From: Pseudomonas japonica
GTDB taxonomy: Bacteria > Pseudomonadota > Gammaproteobacteria > Pseudomonadales > Pseudomonadaceae
Direction: 5' to 3'
DNA: 64,000 nt
Assembly (NCBI RefSeq): GCF_900188455.1
Contig: NZ_FZOL01000020.1
Location: 62,001-126,000, forward strand
Made by a program: the position numbers and the translations under genes. The notes beneath the pieces were generated by a model. It had not been told where the DNA came from and searched no databases. It saw only the letters and a program-made list of their open reading frames with translations. Position 1 is the stretch's first letter, and each line of letters opens with the position of its first letter. Shown here one piece after another: positions 9,131 to 18,707 of this stretch.

Positions 9131-10474
9131 TTACTCCGAAGCCAGCTTGTGCTCCAGGTAGTGAATGTTGACGCCGCCCTTGCAGAAGGCTTCGTCACGG
9201 ACCAGATCACGGTGCAGCGGGATGTTGGTCTTGATCCCGTCGACGACGATTTCGTCCAGGGCATTGCGCATGCGTGCCATGGCTTCGTCGCGGTCCTTGC
9301 CGTAGGTGATCAGCTTGCCGATCAACGAGTCGTAGTTCGGCGGAACGGTGTAGCCGCTGTACAGGTGCGAATCGACGCGAACGCCGTTGCCGCCCGGAGC
9401 GTGGAAGTGCTTGACCGTGCCTGGGCTCGGGATGAACTTCTTCGGATCCTCGGCGTTGATCCGGCATTCCAGGGCGTGACCGCGGATGACCACGTCGTCC
9501 TGGGTGAACGACAGCTTGTTGCCAGCGGCGATGCTGAGCATCTCCTTGACGATGTCGATACCGGTGACCATTTCCGAAACCGGGTGCTCTACCTGCACGC
9601 GAGTGTTCATCTCGATGAAGTAGAAGCGGCCGTTCTCGTAGAGGAACTCGAAGGTGCCGGCGCCACGGTAGCCGATCTCGACGCACGCCTGGACGCAGCG
9701 ATCGAAGACTTCCTGGCGGGCCTTCTCGTCGATGCCCGGAGCCGGAGCTTCTTCCAGTACCTTCTGGTGACGGCGCTGCAGCGAGCAGTCACGGTCGCCC
9801 AGGTGCACGGCGTTGCCCTGGCCGTCGGAAAGAACCTGGACTTCCACGTGACGTGGGTTGGTCAGGAACTTCTCCAGGTAGACCATCGGGTTGCCGAAGG
9901 CGGCACCGGCTTCGGTACGGGTCAGCTTGGCCGAGGAAATCAGGTCCTCTTCCTTGTGCACCACGCGCATGCCGCGACCACCACCGCCACCGGCGGCCTT
10001 GATGATCACCGGGTAGCCCACCTGACGAGCGATCGCCAGGGCGGTCTCTTCGTCTTCCGGCAGCGGGCCGTCGGAGCCCGGTACGGTCGGCACGCCGGAC
10101 TTGATCATGGCGTCCTTGGCCGACACCTTGTCGCCCATCAGGCGGATGGTGTCGGCGTTCGGGCCGATGAAGGCGAAGCCGGATTTCTCTACCTGTTCGG
10201 CGAAGTCGGCGTTTTCCGCGAGGAAGCCATAGCCAGGGTGAATGGCGGTGGCACCGGTGACTTCGGCGGCGGCGATGATCGCCGGGATGTGCAGGTAGGA
10301 TTCCTTGGACGAGGCCGGGCCGATGCACACGGACTCGTCAGCCAGGCCCAGGTGCATCAGCTCGCGGTCGGCCGTGGAGTGTACGGCGACGGTCTTGATG
10401 CCCAGTTCCTTGCAGGCACGCAGGATACGCAGGGCAATTTCGCCGCGGTTGGCGATCAGAACTTTTTCCAACAT
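9131..10474 (-). CDS. accC: Acetyl-CoA carboxylase, biotin carboxylase subunit AccC
   Basis: AccC carboxylates the biotin of AccB using ATP and bicarbonate, the first half-reaction of malonyl-CoA synthesis. The start at 10474 (MLEKVLIANRGEIALR) gives 447 residues, the family standard. ATP-grasp signatures are visible: the glycine loop KAAGGGGGRGMR, the EKFLTNPRHVEVQ segment, FIEMNTRVQVEHPV, and the EMVTGIDIV stretch near residue 300. It follows accB on the same strand with a 17-base gap, the usual accBC operon. Confidence 0.98.
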   Translation of the reverse strand: MLEKVLIANRGEIALRILRACKELGIKTVAVHSTADRELMHLGLADESVCIGPASSKESYLHIPAIIAAAEVTGATAIHPGYGFLAENADFAEQVEKSGFAFIGPNADTIRLMGDKVSAKDAMIKSGVPTVPGSDGPLPEDEETALAIARQVGYPVIIKAAGGGGGRGMRVVHKEEDLISSAKLTRTEAGAAFGNPMVYLEKFLTNPRHVEVQVLSDGQGNAVHLGDRDCSLQRRHQKVLEEAPAPGIDEKARQEVFDRCVQACVEIGYRGAGTFEFLYENGRFYFIEMNTRVQVEHPVSEMVTGIDIVKEMLSIAAGNKLSFTQDDVVIRGHALECRINAEDPKKFIPSPGTVKHFHAPGGNGVRVDSHLYSGYTVPPNYDSLIGKLITYGKDRDEAMARMRNALDEIVVDGIKTNIPLHRDLVRDEAFCKGGVNIHYLEHKLASE

Positions 10475-10491
10475 CGCAGGCTCTCCGCGGT

Positions 10492-10956
10492 TCAAACGAT
10501 GGTGAACAGCGGCTGGTCGAACTCAACCGGCTGACCGTCTTCCACCAGGATGGCGTCGATGACACCGCTGACATCGGCTTCGATGTGGTTCATCATTTTC
10601 ATGGCTTCGACGATGCACAGGGTGTCGCCTTTCTTCACGCTCTGGCCGACTTCGGCGAAGGCTGCCGAGGTTGGCGAAGCCTTGCGGTAGAAGGTGCCGA
10701 CCATTGGCGAGCGAACCACGGTGCCTTTCAGCTGTGGCGCAGCGGCTTCGGCAGCCGGGGCGGCAGCGGCAGCGGCGACAGGCGCGGTAACCGGAGCGAC
10801 GGCGGCGGCCATCGGGGCCGGCGCGTAGAACTGCTGGGCTGGAGCCTTGCTGTGGCGGCTGATGCGCACGGACTCTTCGCCTTCCTTGATCTCCAGCTCG
10901 TCGATGCCGGACTCTTCCAGCAGTTCGATCAGTTTCTTGACTTTACGAATATCCAT
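10492..10956 (-). CDS. accB: Biotin carboxyl carrier protein AccB
   Basis: AccB carries the carboxybiotin arm between biotin carboxylase and carboxyltransferase in fatty acid synthesis. The 154-residue protein has an N-terminal helical region (MDIRKVKKLIELLEESGI), an Ala/Pro-rich linker around residues 45-75, and the C-terminal biotinyl domain. The modified lysine lies in EAMKMMNHIEA. It lies between aroQ and accC on the same strand. Confidence 0.97.
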   Translation of the reverse strand: MDIRKVKKLIELLEESGIDELEIKEGEESVRISRHSKAPAQQFYAPAPMAAAVAPVTAPVAAAAAAPAAEAAAPQLKGTVVRSPMVGTFYRKASPTSAAFAEVGQSVKKGDTLCIVEAMKMMNHIEADVSGVIDAILVEDGQPVEFDQPLFTIV

Positions 10957-11016
10957 TAATCATCAACTCCCAAGATTTGGTCAGGGTCGTATGAACGTGA
11001 TTCAAACGTTCTTGTA

Positions 11017-11036
11017 AGCCTGGCGACCGCCAGGCT
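11017..11036 (-). other. Stem-loop between aroQ and accB
   Basis: AGCCTGGC and GCCAGGCT form a perfect 8-bp stem with a 4-base loop, 9 bases after the aroQ stop. There is no T run, so it may attenuate or stabilise the aroQ-accBC transcript rather than end it. Confidence 0.45.
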
Positions 11037-11044
11037 CGCGTTAT

Positions 11045-11497
11045 TCAGGATTTTGCGCCGGCAGCCAGTTGCTCCAGGGCGGACTCCAGGGCCAGGCGGT
11101 AACCGCTGGCGCCCAGGCCGCAGATCACTCCCACGGCGACATCCGAAAAGTAGGAGTGGTGACGGAATGGCTCGCGCTTGTGCACGTTGGACAGATGCAC
11201 TTCGATGAATGGGATGCTCACTGCCAGCAATGCGTCACGTAATGCGACGCTGGTATGTGTGAAAGCCGCCGGATTGATCAGGATGAAGTCCACGCCTTCG
11301 TTGCGCGCGGCATGGATCCGGTCGATCAGTTCGTATTCGGCGTTGCTTTGCAGGTATTGCAGATGGTGGCCGGCGGCGCGGGCGCGCTGCTCCAGGTCCT
11401 GGTTGATCTGCGCCAGGGTCACGGCACCGTAGACGCCAGGTTCGCGCGTTCCGAGCAGGTTCAGGTTGGGGCCGTGCAGCACCAGTAGGGTTGCCAT
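11045..11497 (-). CDS. aroQ: Type II 3-dehydroquinate dehydratase AroQ
   Basis: AroQ converts 3-dehydroquinate to 3-dehydroshikimate in the shikimate pathway. The 150-residue flavodoxin-like dodecameric enzyme shows the lid-loop motif NLLGTREPGVYG, with the catalytic Tyr and Arg, then INPAAFTHTSVAL and EVHLSNVHKREPFRHHSY, all typical of type II enzymes. It is the first gene of the aroQ-accB-accC cluster, an arrangement conserved in Pseudomonas. The cluster promoter should lie in 11498-11672. Confidence 0.97.
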   Translation of the reverse strand: MATLLVLHGPNLNLLGTREPGVYGAVTLAQINQDLEQRARAAGHHLQYLQSNAEYELIDRIHAARNEGVDFILINPAAFTHTSVALRDALLAVSIPFIEVHLSNVHKREPFRHHSYFSDVAVGVICGLGASGYRLALESALEQLAAGAKS

Positions 11498-11672
11498 CTG
11501 CGCATCCTTTGATTTTGTAGGACATGATTACAAGCGCGGCGACTATGCCGCAAAGACCCGAGCACTGTCCAGTTACCTGCAATAGCCAGCACGTTGAGCG
11601 AGATTCGCGCAAAATATGTGACTATTTTATTAATCCCGGTCATTGGCAGCGCTTTCCGGCGGCCCCGGGAAG

Positions 11673-13451
11673 TTATAGACGCAGATCGGCGCGAATGCGC
11701 TGCAGATGTTCGGCGAATTCGCCGGCGTTGGTCTCGCCTACCACGCGAGCGGCGTTGTTTTCGCTGCCGTTCGCGGCGAAGAACAGCAGCGCCGGTGGGC
11801 CGAACAGTTGGTAGCGGTCGAGCAGGGCGCGCTGTTCGGCGCTGCTTTGGGTGATATCGAAGCGCACCAGCCGGTATTCCTTGAGCAATGGCAGCACGTT
11901 CGGCGCATTCAGCACTTCATGTTCGATGACCTTGCAGCTGATGCACCAGTCGGCGTACCAGTCCAGTACCAGCGGCTGGCCGGCGGCCTTGGCTTCGGCG
12001 AGGACCCGGTCGAGTTCGGCGGGGCTGTCGATGGTCTGCCAGTCCTGATTGCCGGCCTGGGTGACGGCCGCGCCATTGCCAGCAACGGGCAACGGGCGCA
12101 GCGGATCGCTCTGGCCGCTGAGGGCGCCGTACCAGCAGGCCAGGGCGTAGACCAGCAGGAGCAGACCGAGCAGTTGCGCCAGGCGCTGGCGCGGGGTCTT
12201 CACCACGAATTCCAGGGCGCCGAGGAACAGCGCCACACCGGCGGCCAGCAGGCCCACCAGCACCAGGGTGACCTGGCCTGGCAACACGCGGCTGAGCAGG
12301 CCGACGGCCAGGCCCAGCAGCAGCACGCCGATGGCGTTCTTCACCGTGACCAGCCACGGCCCGCTTTTCGGCAGCCAGGCCGCGCCGCCGGTGGCCACCA
12401 GCAACAGCGGGGCGCCCATGCCCAGGCCCAGGGCGAACAGCTTCAGCGCACCGCCCAGGGCATCGCCGCTGGCGCTGATGTAGAGCAGGGCGCCGGCCAG
12501 CGGCGCCGAGACGCAGGGCGAGACCAGCAGGCTGGAGACCACGCCGAGCACCGCGGCACCGAGCAGCGAACCGCCCTTGGTCTGGCCGGCGACGCGGTCG
12601 AGACGGTCATTCAGGGCGCGCGGCAGCTTCAGTTCGAACAGGCCGAACATGGCCAGGGCGAACACCACGAAGAACAGCGAGAAGGGCACCAGCACCCAGG
12701 CCGACTGCAGGCGCGCCTGCAGGTTGAGGCTGGCGCCGAACAGGCCCATCAGGGCGCCGAGCAGGGCGAAGCAGGCGGCCATCGGCAGCACGTAGGCCAG
12801 CGACAGGGACAGGCCGCGCCAGCCGCCAACCTGGCCGCGCAGGACCACGCCGGAGAGAATCGGCAGCATCGGCAATACGCAGGGGGTGAAGGTCAGGCCG
12901 ACACCGGCGAGGAAGAACAGCGCCAGGCTTTTCCAGGACCATCGTTCGCTGCTGCCGGGATCGCTGGCGGCTGGCGTCGTGGCGCCCGTGCCGGCGATGC
13001 TCAGGCGCTCGGTTTCCGGTGGGTAGCACAGACCCTTGTCGGCACAGCCCTGGTAGGTCACCACCAGGGTGAAGGGGCGTTTGTCGTCGCCGCGTGGCAG
13101 GTCGATATCGAGAATGCCGTGGTAGACCTCGACATCGCCGAAGAACTCATCGTGCTTGGCCTCGCCCGGCGGCAGTTGCGGGGTGCCCAGGGCGATGTCG
13201 GCCGGTTCGGCGCGGAACTGGAAGCGATGGCGATAGAGGTAGTAGCCCTCGGCGGGAACGAAGCGCAGCTTGATGCCCTGGGCATCGCCCTGGATCAGGT
13301 TGAGCTTGAAGGCTTCGCGGACCGGGAGAAAGTCGGCGCTGTTGTTCAGCGAGGGCGCGCCGAGGGTGGCGCTGGGGCGGCTGTCGAGCAGGCCGGCGCC
13401 CAGGGCGGGCAGGGCCAGGGCCAGCAGCAGGAGGCAAAGCAGACGACGCAT
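11673..13451 (-). CDS. dsbD: Thiol:disulfide interchange protein DsbD
   Basis: DsbD moves electrons from cytoplasmic thioredoxin to periplasmic reducing partners such as DsbC. The start at 13451 (MRRLLCLLLLALALPALGAG, a signal peptide) gives 592 residues. All three cysteine pairs are visible. The periplasmic alpha domain has YQGCADKGLCYPPE. The eight-helix membrane domain has TFTPCVLPMLPIL and LVSPCVSAPLAG. The C-terminal thioredoxin-like gamma domain has WYADWCISCKVIE. An in-frame start 11 codons upstream would place charged and Pro-rich residues before the signal peptide and is less likely. P. aeruginosa has the same gene, called dipZ, beside aroQ. Confidence 0.96.
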   Translation of the reverse strand: MRRLLCLLLLALALPALGAGLLDSRPSATLGAPSLNNSADFLPVREAFKLNLIQGDAQGIKLRFVPAEGYYLYRHRFQFRAEPADIALGTPQLPPGEAKHDEFFGDVEVYHGILDIDLPRGDDKRPFTLVVTYQGCADKGLCYPPETERLSIAGTGATTPAASDPGSSERWSWKSLALFFLAGVGLTFTPCVLPMLPILSGVVLRGQVGGWRGLSLSLAYVLPMAACFALLGALMGLFGASLNLQARLQSAWVLVPFSLFFVVFALAMFGLFELKLPRALNDRLDRVAGQTKGGSLLGAAVLGVVSSLLVSPCVSAPLAGALLYISASGDALGGALKLFALGLGMGAPLLLVATGGAAWLPKSGPWLVTVKNAIGVLLLGLAVGLLSRVLPGQVTLVLVGLLAAGVALFLGALEFVVKTPRQRLAQLLGLLLLVYALACWYGALSGQSDPLRPLPVAGNGAAVTQAGNQDWQTIDSPAELDRVLAEAKAAGQPLVLDWYADWCISCKVIEHEVLNAPNVLPLLKEYRLVRFDITQSSAEQRALLDRYQLFGPPALLFFAANGSENNAARVVGETNAGEFAEHLQRIRADLRL

Positions 13452-13537
13452 GATGGTCTCGCGGGGGGGCGTAGGTGTCCGCATGATAGCGGAGTCTCGG
13501 CGGGGATGCGCAGGTGGTGGGCGTGCATGACCTCACC

Positions 13538-13661
13538 GTAGGAGCGCGGCTTGCCCGCGAAACGGGCGCGCAGCGGCCGCAAGATTGCTACCGCCGGCAT
13601 GGCTTCAGATCGGGAACCGGGACCGCGATGCGGTCCTTTCGCGGGCAAGCCGCGCTCCTAC
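13538..13661. repeat. Inverted pair of REP-like elements
   Basis: GTAGGAGCGCGGCTTGCCCG at the left and its reverse complement at the right (about 24 bp each) face each other across about 75 bp, the classical Pseudomonas REP arrangement. It fills the gap between the dsbD promoter and the chemoreceptor stop. Its sequence is different from the three large elements elsewhere in the window. Confidence 0.85.
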
Positions 13662-13681
13662 GAGGGGGCGCGTGAAATCGA

Positions 13682-15643
13682 TCAGAGGCGGAAAGCCCGC
13701 ACCGCCGTATTCAGCTCCCCACCCAGGCGCAACAGCTGCTCGCCCTGGTCGCGCCCCTCGCCGATCCGCTGCAGATTGTCCTCGCCCAGATCATGAATCC
13801 GCTCGCTGTGGTCACGAATCTCGCTGACCGCGCCACTCTGCTGCGCCGTCACATCGGCAATCCGCACCGCGGTATCGGCGATGGTCTGGATCGCCGTGAC
13901 GATCTCGTCCAGCGCACCATCGGCGGCCTGGGCCTGGTCGGCGGTGGCCTCGGCGTGTTCGAGCTGGATGCGCATGCCGTCCACCGACTCGCGCGCGGCC
14001 TGCTGCAGGCGGGTGATCAGGGTCTGGATCTCGCCGGTGGCACCGGTGGTGCGCTGGGCCAGCGAGCGCACCTCCTCGGCCACCACGGCGAAGCCGCGAC
14101 CCATTTCCCCGGCCCGCGCCGCCTCGATGGCAGCGTTGAGGGCGAGCAGGTTGGTCTGTTCGGCGATGGCGCGGATCACCGTCAGCACGCCACCGATGGT
14201 CGCCGATTCCTGGGCCAGTTCCTCGATGGCTTGGGCGTTGCCCTGCACCTCGTCGACCAGCTTGCGCAGGCCGGTGAGGCTCTGGCCGATCACGGCCTGG
14301 CCCTGTTCCACCGCGAGACCGGCCTGGCGACTCGCATCGGCGGCCTGGCTGGCATCGCCGGCGACCTGCGTGATGGTCGCTTCCAGCTCGCCCAGGGCAT
14401 CGCGGATCTGCGCGGTATCGCCAGCCTGGCGCTCGGCGCCGTCGTGCAGCGCGCTGCTCATGCCCGCCAGGGCACGGCTGCTGCCGGCGACCTGTTCGGC
14501 GTTGCTGCGAATGGTCCCGACCAGTTCCACCAGGTAGTCGCGCAGGCGGTTCAGCGAGTCCTGGATATCGTGCATCTCGCGGTTGCTCGGCGGCAGGTCG
14601 ATCGGCTTGCTGAAGTCGCCGCCGGCCCACTCCGAGAGCGCCGGGTCGAGCGCCGTGAGCACCCGCGCCAGGCGCCGTTGCAGGCGGTCGATGACCAGCG
14701 CGATCAGCAGGATCAGGGCGATCATCACCCCCTGCATCAGGCGCACTTCACTCTGGATCTGGCCGTGCTGGCTGCGCACGCCCGGCTCCAGGTCGGCGAT
14801 CGCCTGCTGCACCGCGGCGATTCGCGACTGGGTGGTGGCGGCCAGCTCGCTGCGCCGCTGGATCAGTTCGCGGGTGCGCTGCAGTTCCGCCGGGTAGCGG
14901 CCGATCAGGCTGTTCAGTTCGCGGCGCAGGCCGATGGCGTTGTCCTCGGCCTCGCTCTTGCTCTCGCTGGCCAGGCCCATCATCGCGGCGAAATCGTCGG
15001 AGCCGGAGGCGCTGGCGTCCTTGACGCCAAGCAACGGCAGGGCGTCGAGAACCTTGGCCTGCGCGGCGATCAGGTTCAGTTCCCGCTCGACTTCCTCCGC
15101 CAGTTCGCTGCGGCCGCTGCTGACCAGCTTGTCGCGTGCCAGGGACAGGCGGCCGAGGTGCAGGCCGGCCTCGACCAGCGCCGGGGTATAGCGGTCGCCT
15201 TCCGGGTTGCCGCTGTTCTGCGCGTAGCGCAGCCACTGTTCGAGGTTGGCGCCCATCTCGCGTTCGGCCTGCAGCAGCAGTGCCTGCGGATCGCCGGCCA
15301 GCTTGCCGGCGGCGAGCAGTTCGTTGCTGGCGAACAGGGCCAGGTTGTCCAGGCTCGGGCGTACGCTCTGGGCCAGTTCTTGTGGCAGTTGTTTCAGCTC
15401 TTCCTGGAGATCCTGGGTGGCCTGCAGGGCAGTGGCGTGCTGCAGCGCGTCACCGCTGCCGAGATAGGTCTGGATATTGCGCGCGACCTGGTTCTGGAAC
15501 TGCTGGGACAGGCCCAGGTAGCGTTCCATCAGCAGATAAGGGCGCTCCAGCGCCTTTTGCGACCACCAGAGGGTGGCGCCAAGGGCGATGCAGACGAGGA
15601 CCAGCAACAGGGTGTTGAGATTGGTGAGCAGCTTCAGGCGCAT
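13682..15643 (-). CDS. Methyl-accepting chemotaxis protein, CtpL-like
   Basis: A 653-residue transmembrane chemoreceptor that would signal through CheW/CheA to the flagellar motor. The start at 15643 (MRLKLLTNLNTLLLVLVCIA) places the first membrane helix at the N-terminus. About 270 periplasmic, mostly helical residues follow, then a second helix (VMIALILLIALVIDRLQ), a HAMP-like linker, and the cytoplasmic signalling domain. The conserved hairpin tip LLALNAAIEAARAGEMGRGF is present. Its position between dsbD and gcbA matches PAO1 ctpL, a receptor for inorganic phosphate. The same ligand is plausible but rests on synteny only. Confidence 0.88.
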   Translation of the reverse strand: MRLKLLTNLNTLLLVLVCIALGATLWWSQKALERPYLLMERYLGLSQQFQNQVARNIQTYLGSGDALQHATALQATQDLQEELKQLPQELAQSVRPSLDNLALFASNELLAAGKLAGDPQALLLQAEREMGANLEQWLRYAQNSGNPEGDRYTPALVEAGLHLGRLSLARDKLVSSGRSELAEEVERELNLIAAQAKVLDALPLLGVKDASASGSDDFAAMMGLASESKSEAEDNAIGLRRELNSLIGRYPAELQRTRELIQRRSELAATTQSRIAAVQQAIADLEPGVRSQHGQIQSEVRLMQGVMIALILLIALVIDRLQRRLARVLTALDPALSEWAGGDFSKPIDLPPSNREMHDIQDSLNRLRDYLVELVGTIRSNAEQVAGSSRALAGMSSALHDGAERQAGDTAQIRDALGELEATITQVAGDASQAADASRQAGLAVEQGQAVIGQSLTGLRKLVDEVQGNAQAIEELAQESATIGGVLTVIRAIAEQTNLLALNAAIEAARAGEMGRGFAVVAEEVRSLAQRTTGATGEIQTLITRLQQAARESVDGMRIQLEHAEATADQAQAADGALDEIVTAIQTIADTAVRIADVTAQQSGAVSEIRDHSERIHDLGEDNLQRIGEGRDQGEQLLRLGGELNTAVRAFRL

Positions 15644-15749
15644 GTGCGTGACTACCGACGGCTGTAGGCAAGCCACTGAACTTATTGCGTTTTTATTGCA
15701 TTGTTATGACGAACCGGGCGACTCGGTCAAAAAAAGTGGCCATTTGATT

Positions 15750-17366
15750 TCATTGCTCCACGCGCTGCACCCGATTGCGCCCGGCGCCCTTGGCCCGATA
15801 CAGCGCCTCGTCGGCGGCGGTGGCCATGCTCAGGGCGTCGAGGTCGTCGCTCAGTTCCACCACCCCGGCGCTGAAGGTGCAGGACAGATCCTGCGGCTGG
15901 GCGGGGTAATGGATCTCGGCGAAGCGCCGGCGAATCTCGTCGAGCACCTTGTGCGCGGCGTTGAGATCGGTATTGGGCATGACGATGGCGAATTCCTCGC
16001 CGCCGTAGCGCCCGATGAAGTCGGTCTTGCGCAGGCGCTGCTTGAGAAACAGCGCCAGGCTCTTGATCACCCGGTCGCCCATGGGGTGGCCGTGGCTGTC
16101 GTTGACCTTCTTGAAGTGGTCGATATCCAGCATGGCGAAGCTCAGCGGCCGGCTCTCGCGACGGGCGCGGAAGCTGCAGTCTTCGAGCAGTTGCAGGATA
16201 TGGGTGTGGTTGTACAGGCCCGTGAGGCTGTCGCGAACCATCCGCGCCTTGAGATTGCGCGCGCGCGCGGCCCGGGTGCGCACCGTGGTGATCAGGTGGC
16301 GCGAGCGGATCGGCTTGGTCAGGAAGTCGTCGCCGCCCTCGCTCATCGCGTCCAGTTGCTTGTCCAGGTCGTCCTCGGCGGACAGGTAGATGATCGGCAC
16401 GCTGACATAGCGGTCGTTGTGACGGATCACCTTGGCCAGCTCGGGGCCGGTGCAGGCTGGCATGTACATGTCGAGGATGATCAGGTCGGGCTGGAAATCG
16501 GCCAGCTCGGCCATGGTCTGGATCGGGTCGGTGAGGGTGCGGGTGACGATCCCGGCATTGTTCAGCAGGCGTTCGGTATGCAGGGCCTGGGCTCGCGAGT
16601 CGTCGATGATCAGCACGCGGAACGGTTCGTACTGGGTGACGCTGGTGAGCAGTTCGACCTTTTCCAGCAGGCTCGACGCTTCCAGGGTGCCGGTGAGGAA
16701 CTCCTGGCCACCGGCGCGTACCGCGGCGAGGCGGGTCGGGGTGTCGGTTTCGTGGAGGCTGAAGAACAGCAGCGGGACACGCTGCTCCAGTCCCTGCTGG
16801 GCCTGCTCCGCCAGTTTCAGGCCAAGACCGCTGCCACCGAAGTCCACGTCCATGACGATGGCCGAGGGCAAACGCTCGCTCATCGAGGCGCGGAAGGCGT
16901 CGGCGGTGTACAGCGGTTCCACGCCGAGGCCGAAGAATTCCAACTGCTTGGCCAGGCGTTCGGCGCGGTCGTGGTCCTGCAGCATCACGTACACCGGCTT
17001 GCGCAGCGGCGGCAGGGTCGTCTGTTCGAGACGGTCGCCCTGGCGCAGACCGGTGCGCGACAGGCGCTGCATCAGGCGGTTGAGCTCGCTGATCAGGCTG
17101 CTGCTCAGGCGCGCGCTGTTGGCCTCGACCGCCGCCAGGGTCTGGCCGATGGCTTCGGCCAGTTGGGTGTGCTCCGGTTGTTCGAAGCGCTCCGCATAGC
17201 GTTGCAGGCGCAGGTTGGCCTCGCACAGTTCGCCGAGGTCGCCGCTGGACCATTCGTTGCGCTGCAGGCGCTGCCAGATTTCCAGGATTTGCCGGGCCTG
17301 GTGAATGACCCGCTGGGCAAAGTGTTGCTTCAGTCGCTCGCGATTCGGGTCTTCTGGCTCGGTCAT
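15750..17366 (-). CDS. gcbA: Dual-receiver diguanylate cyclase GcbA
   Basis: A response regulator that makes c-di-GMP; the homologue in P. fluorescens and P. aeruginosa promotes biofilm initiation and lowers flagellar motility. The 538 residues comprise an N-terminal helical region (about 1-120), a degenerate first receiver (about 128-245), an intact second receiver (VLIIDDS, ILDMYMP, LTKPI) and a GGDEF domain. The active-site motif is GGEEF at 455-459, and the inhibitory I-site RKTD lies at 446-449, five residues upstream as expected. It is therefore predicted to be active and feedback-controlled. It lies just upstream of the chemoreceptor gene on the same strand. Confidence 0.9.
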   Translation of the reverse strand: MTEPEDPNRERLKQHFAQRVIHQARQILEIWQRLQRNEWSSGDLGELCEANLRLQRYAERFEQPEHTQLAEAIGQTLAAVEANSARLSSSLISELNRLMQRLSRTGLRQGDRLEQTTLPPLRKPVYVMLQDHDRAERLAKQLEFFGLGVEPLYTADAFRASMSERLPSAIVMDVDFGGSGLGLKLAEQAQQGLEQRVPLLFFSLHETDTPTRLAAVRAGGQEFLTGTLEASSLLEKVELLTSVTQYEPFRVLIIDDSRAQALHTERLLNNAGIVTRTLTDPIQTMAELADFQPDLIILDMYMPACTGPELAKVIRHNDRYVSVPIIYLSAEDDLDKQLDAMSEGGDDFLTKPIRSRHLITTVRTRAARARNLKARMVRDSLTGLYNHTHILQLLEDCSFRARRESRPLSFAMLDIDHFKKVNDSHGHPMGDRVIKSLALFLKQRLRKTDFIGRYGGEEFAIVMPNTDLNAAHKVLDEIRRRFAEIHYPAQPQDLSCTFSAGVVELSDDLDALSMATAADEALYRAKGAGRNRVQRVEQ

Positions 17367-17636
17367 GTCCTGACTACTTATTAGAAATGAGGCAGTTCGA
17401 GTGATGGCTCTATGCTAGCACCACTTTTCGCGCAGACGAGTGCCCTGCATCAATTTATTGACGCCGGAGAACATTCATTTCGTGACCCCAGAGTCGCTTA
17501 TGCGATCCGCCGCCCTTGCTTTATAGTTGCTGCCACCCTGGTCGCCGCCGACGCCGGCACCGCGATGTCCTGGCACCAATGCCCGGCCGCCGCGGTCGAA
17601 CCCTGGAAACGCACTGACTGAAATAAGGACTACGCC
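17367..17636. promoter_or_regulatory. Divergent control region between gcbA and DUF2333 gene
   Basis: This 270-base gap must hold the promoters of both divergent genes. An AAGGA ribosome-binding site lies just upstream of the ATG at 17637. No convincing -35/-10 pair, palindrome or RNA gene was recognised by eye. Confidence 0.4.
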
Positions 17637-18707
17637 ATGCTGGACTGGAAAAACCGTACAGGCGGCACCGAGTCGCGCGAGGAGCGCAGCGCCGGCCGCG
17701 CCACGGCGAGCGGCAGTTACTTTCGCGGGCTGCTCAGCCGTTCGCTGGGCGCGCTGATCGGCCTTTATCTGCTGGTGACCATCGCCCTGGGCTGGTACTG
17801 GAGCCAGGAGCCCGAGCTGTTCCCGGTGCAGCAGAACGCCCAGGCCGCCGCCGAACGTGGCGGCCAGCAGATGGTGGTCGGCTACACCACCGTCGAGACC
17901 CTCAAGACCGTCGCCGGGACCCTGCTCAACAAGCCGGGCGGCTACATCTCCAACGACCGCTTCCCGCCGGGCCTGTGGATGGACAACATGCCGAGCTGGG
18001 AATACGGCGTGCTGGTTCAGGTCCGCGACCTGTCCCGTGCCCTGCGCAAGGATTTCGCCCGTTCCCAGTCGCAGTCCACCGAAGACGCCGACCTGGCCAA
18101 GGCCGAGCCGCGCTTCAACTTCGACAACAAGAGCTGGATCCTGCCGTCGAGCGAGTCCGAGTTCGAGGAAGGCATCAAATCCCTGACCCGCTACCAGGCC
18201 CGTCTGGCCAGCGGTGATTCGGGCGCGATCTTCTATACCCGCGCCGACAACCTGAACAACTGGCTGGGCGATGTCGCCACCCGCCTCGGTTCGCTGTCCC
18301 AGCGCCTGTCGGCGAGCGTCGGCCGGGTCAAGCTGAACAGCACCCTGAAGACCGAAACCGTGATCGCCGGCCAGGCGCCGCAGCTCGACGAAGAACTGGT
18401 GGAAACCCCGTGGCTGCAGATCGACAACGTGTTCTACGAGGCCCGTGGCCAGGCCTGGGCGCTGTCGCACCTGCTGCGCGCGATCGAGGTAGACTTCGCC
18501 GACGTGCTGGCGAAGAAGAACGCCACGGTCAGCGTGCGCCAGATCATCCGTGAGCTGGAAGCCTCGCAGGAAGCGCTGTGGAGCCCGATGGTGCTGAACG
18601 GCAGCGGCTTCGGCATGTGGGCCAACCACTCGCTGGTCATGGCCAACTACATCTCCCGGGCCAACGCCGCGGTCATCGACCTGCGCCAGTTGCTGTCGCA
18701 AGGCTGA
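17637..18707 (+). CDS. DUF2333 family membrane-anchored protein
   Basis: A 356-residue protein of unknown function, conserved in Pseudomonas (the PAO1 PA4842 position). It has one N-terminal membrane helix near residues 35-60 (LLSRSLGALIGLYLLVTIAL) and a long, helical, predicted periplasmic domain without cysteines or catalytic motifs. The start has a good AAGGA site. Its TGA overlaps the ATG of the Nudix gene (ATGA), so the two form an operon. Confidence 0.88.
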   Translation: MLDWKNRTGGTESREERSAGRATASGSYFRGLLSRSLGALIGLYLLVTIALGWYWSQEPELFPVQQNAQAAAERGGQQMVVGYTTVETLKTVAGTLLNKPGGYISNDRFPPGLWMDNMPSWEYGVLVQVRDLSRALRKDFARSQSQSTEDADLAKAEPRFNFDNKSWILPSSESEFEEGIKSLTRYQARLASGDSGAIFYTRADNLNNWLGDVATRLGSLSQRLSASVGRVKLNSTLKTETVIAGQAPQLDEELVETPWLQIDNVFYEARGQAWALSHLLRAIEVDFADVLAKKNATVSVRQIIRELEASQEALWSPMVLNGSGFGMWANHSLVMANYISRANAAVIDLRQLLSQG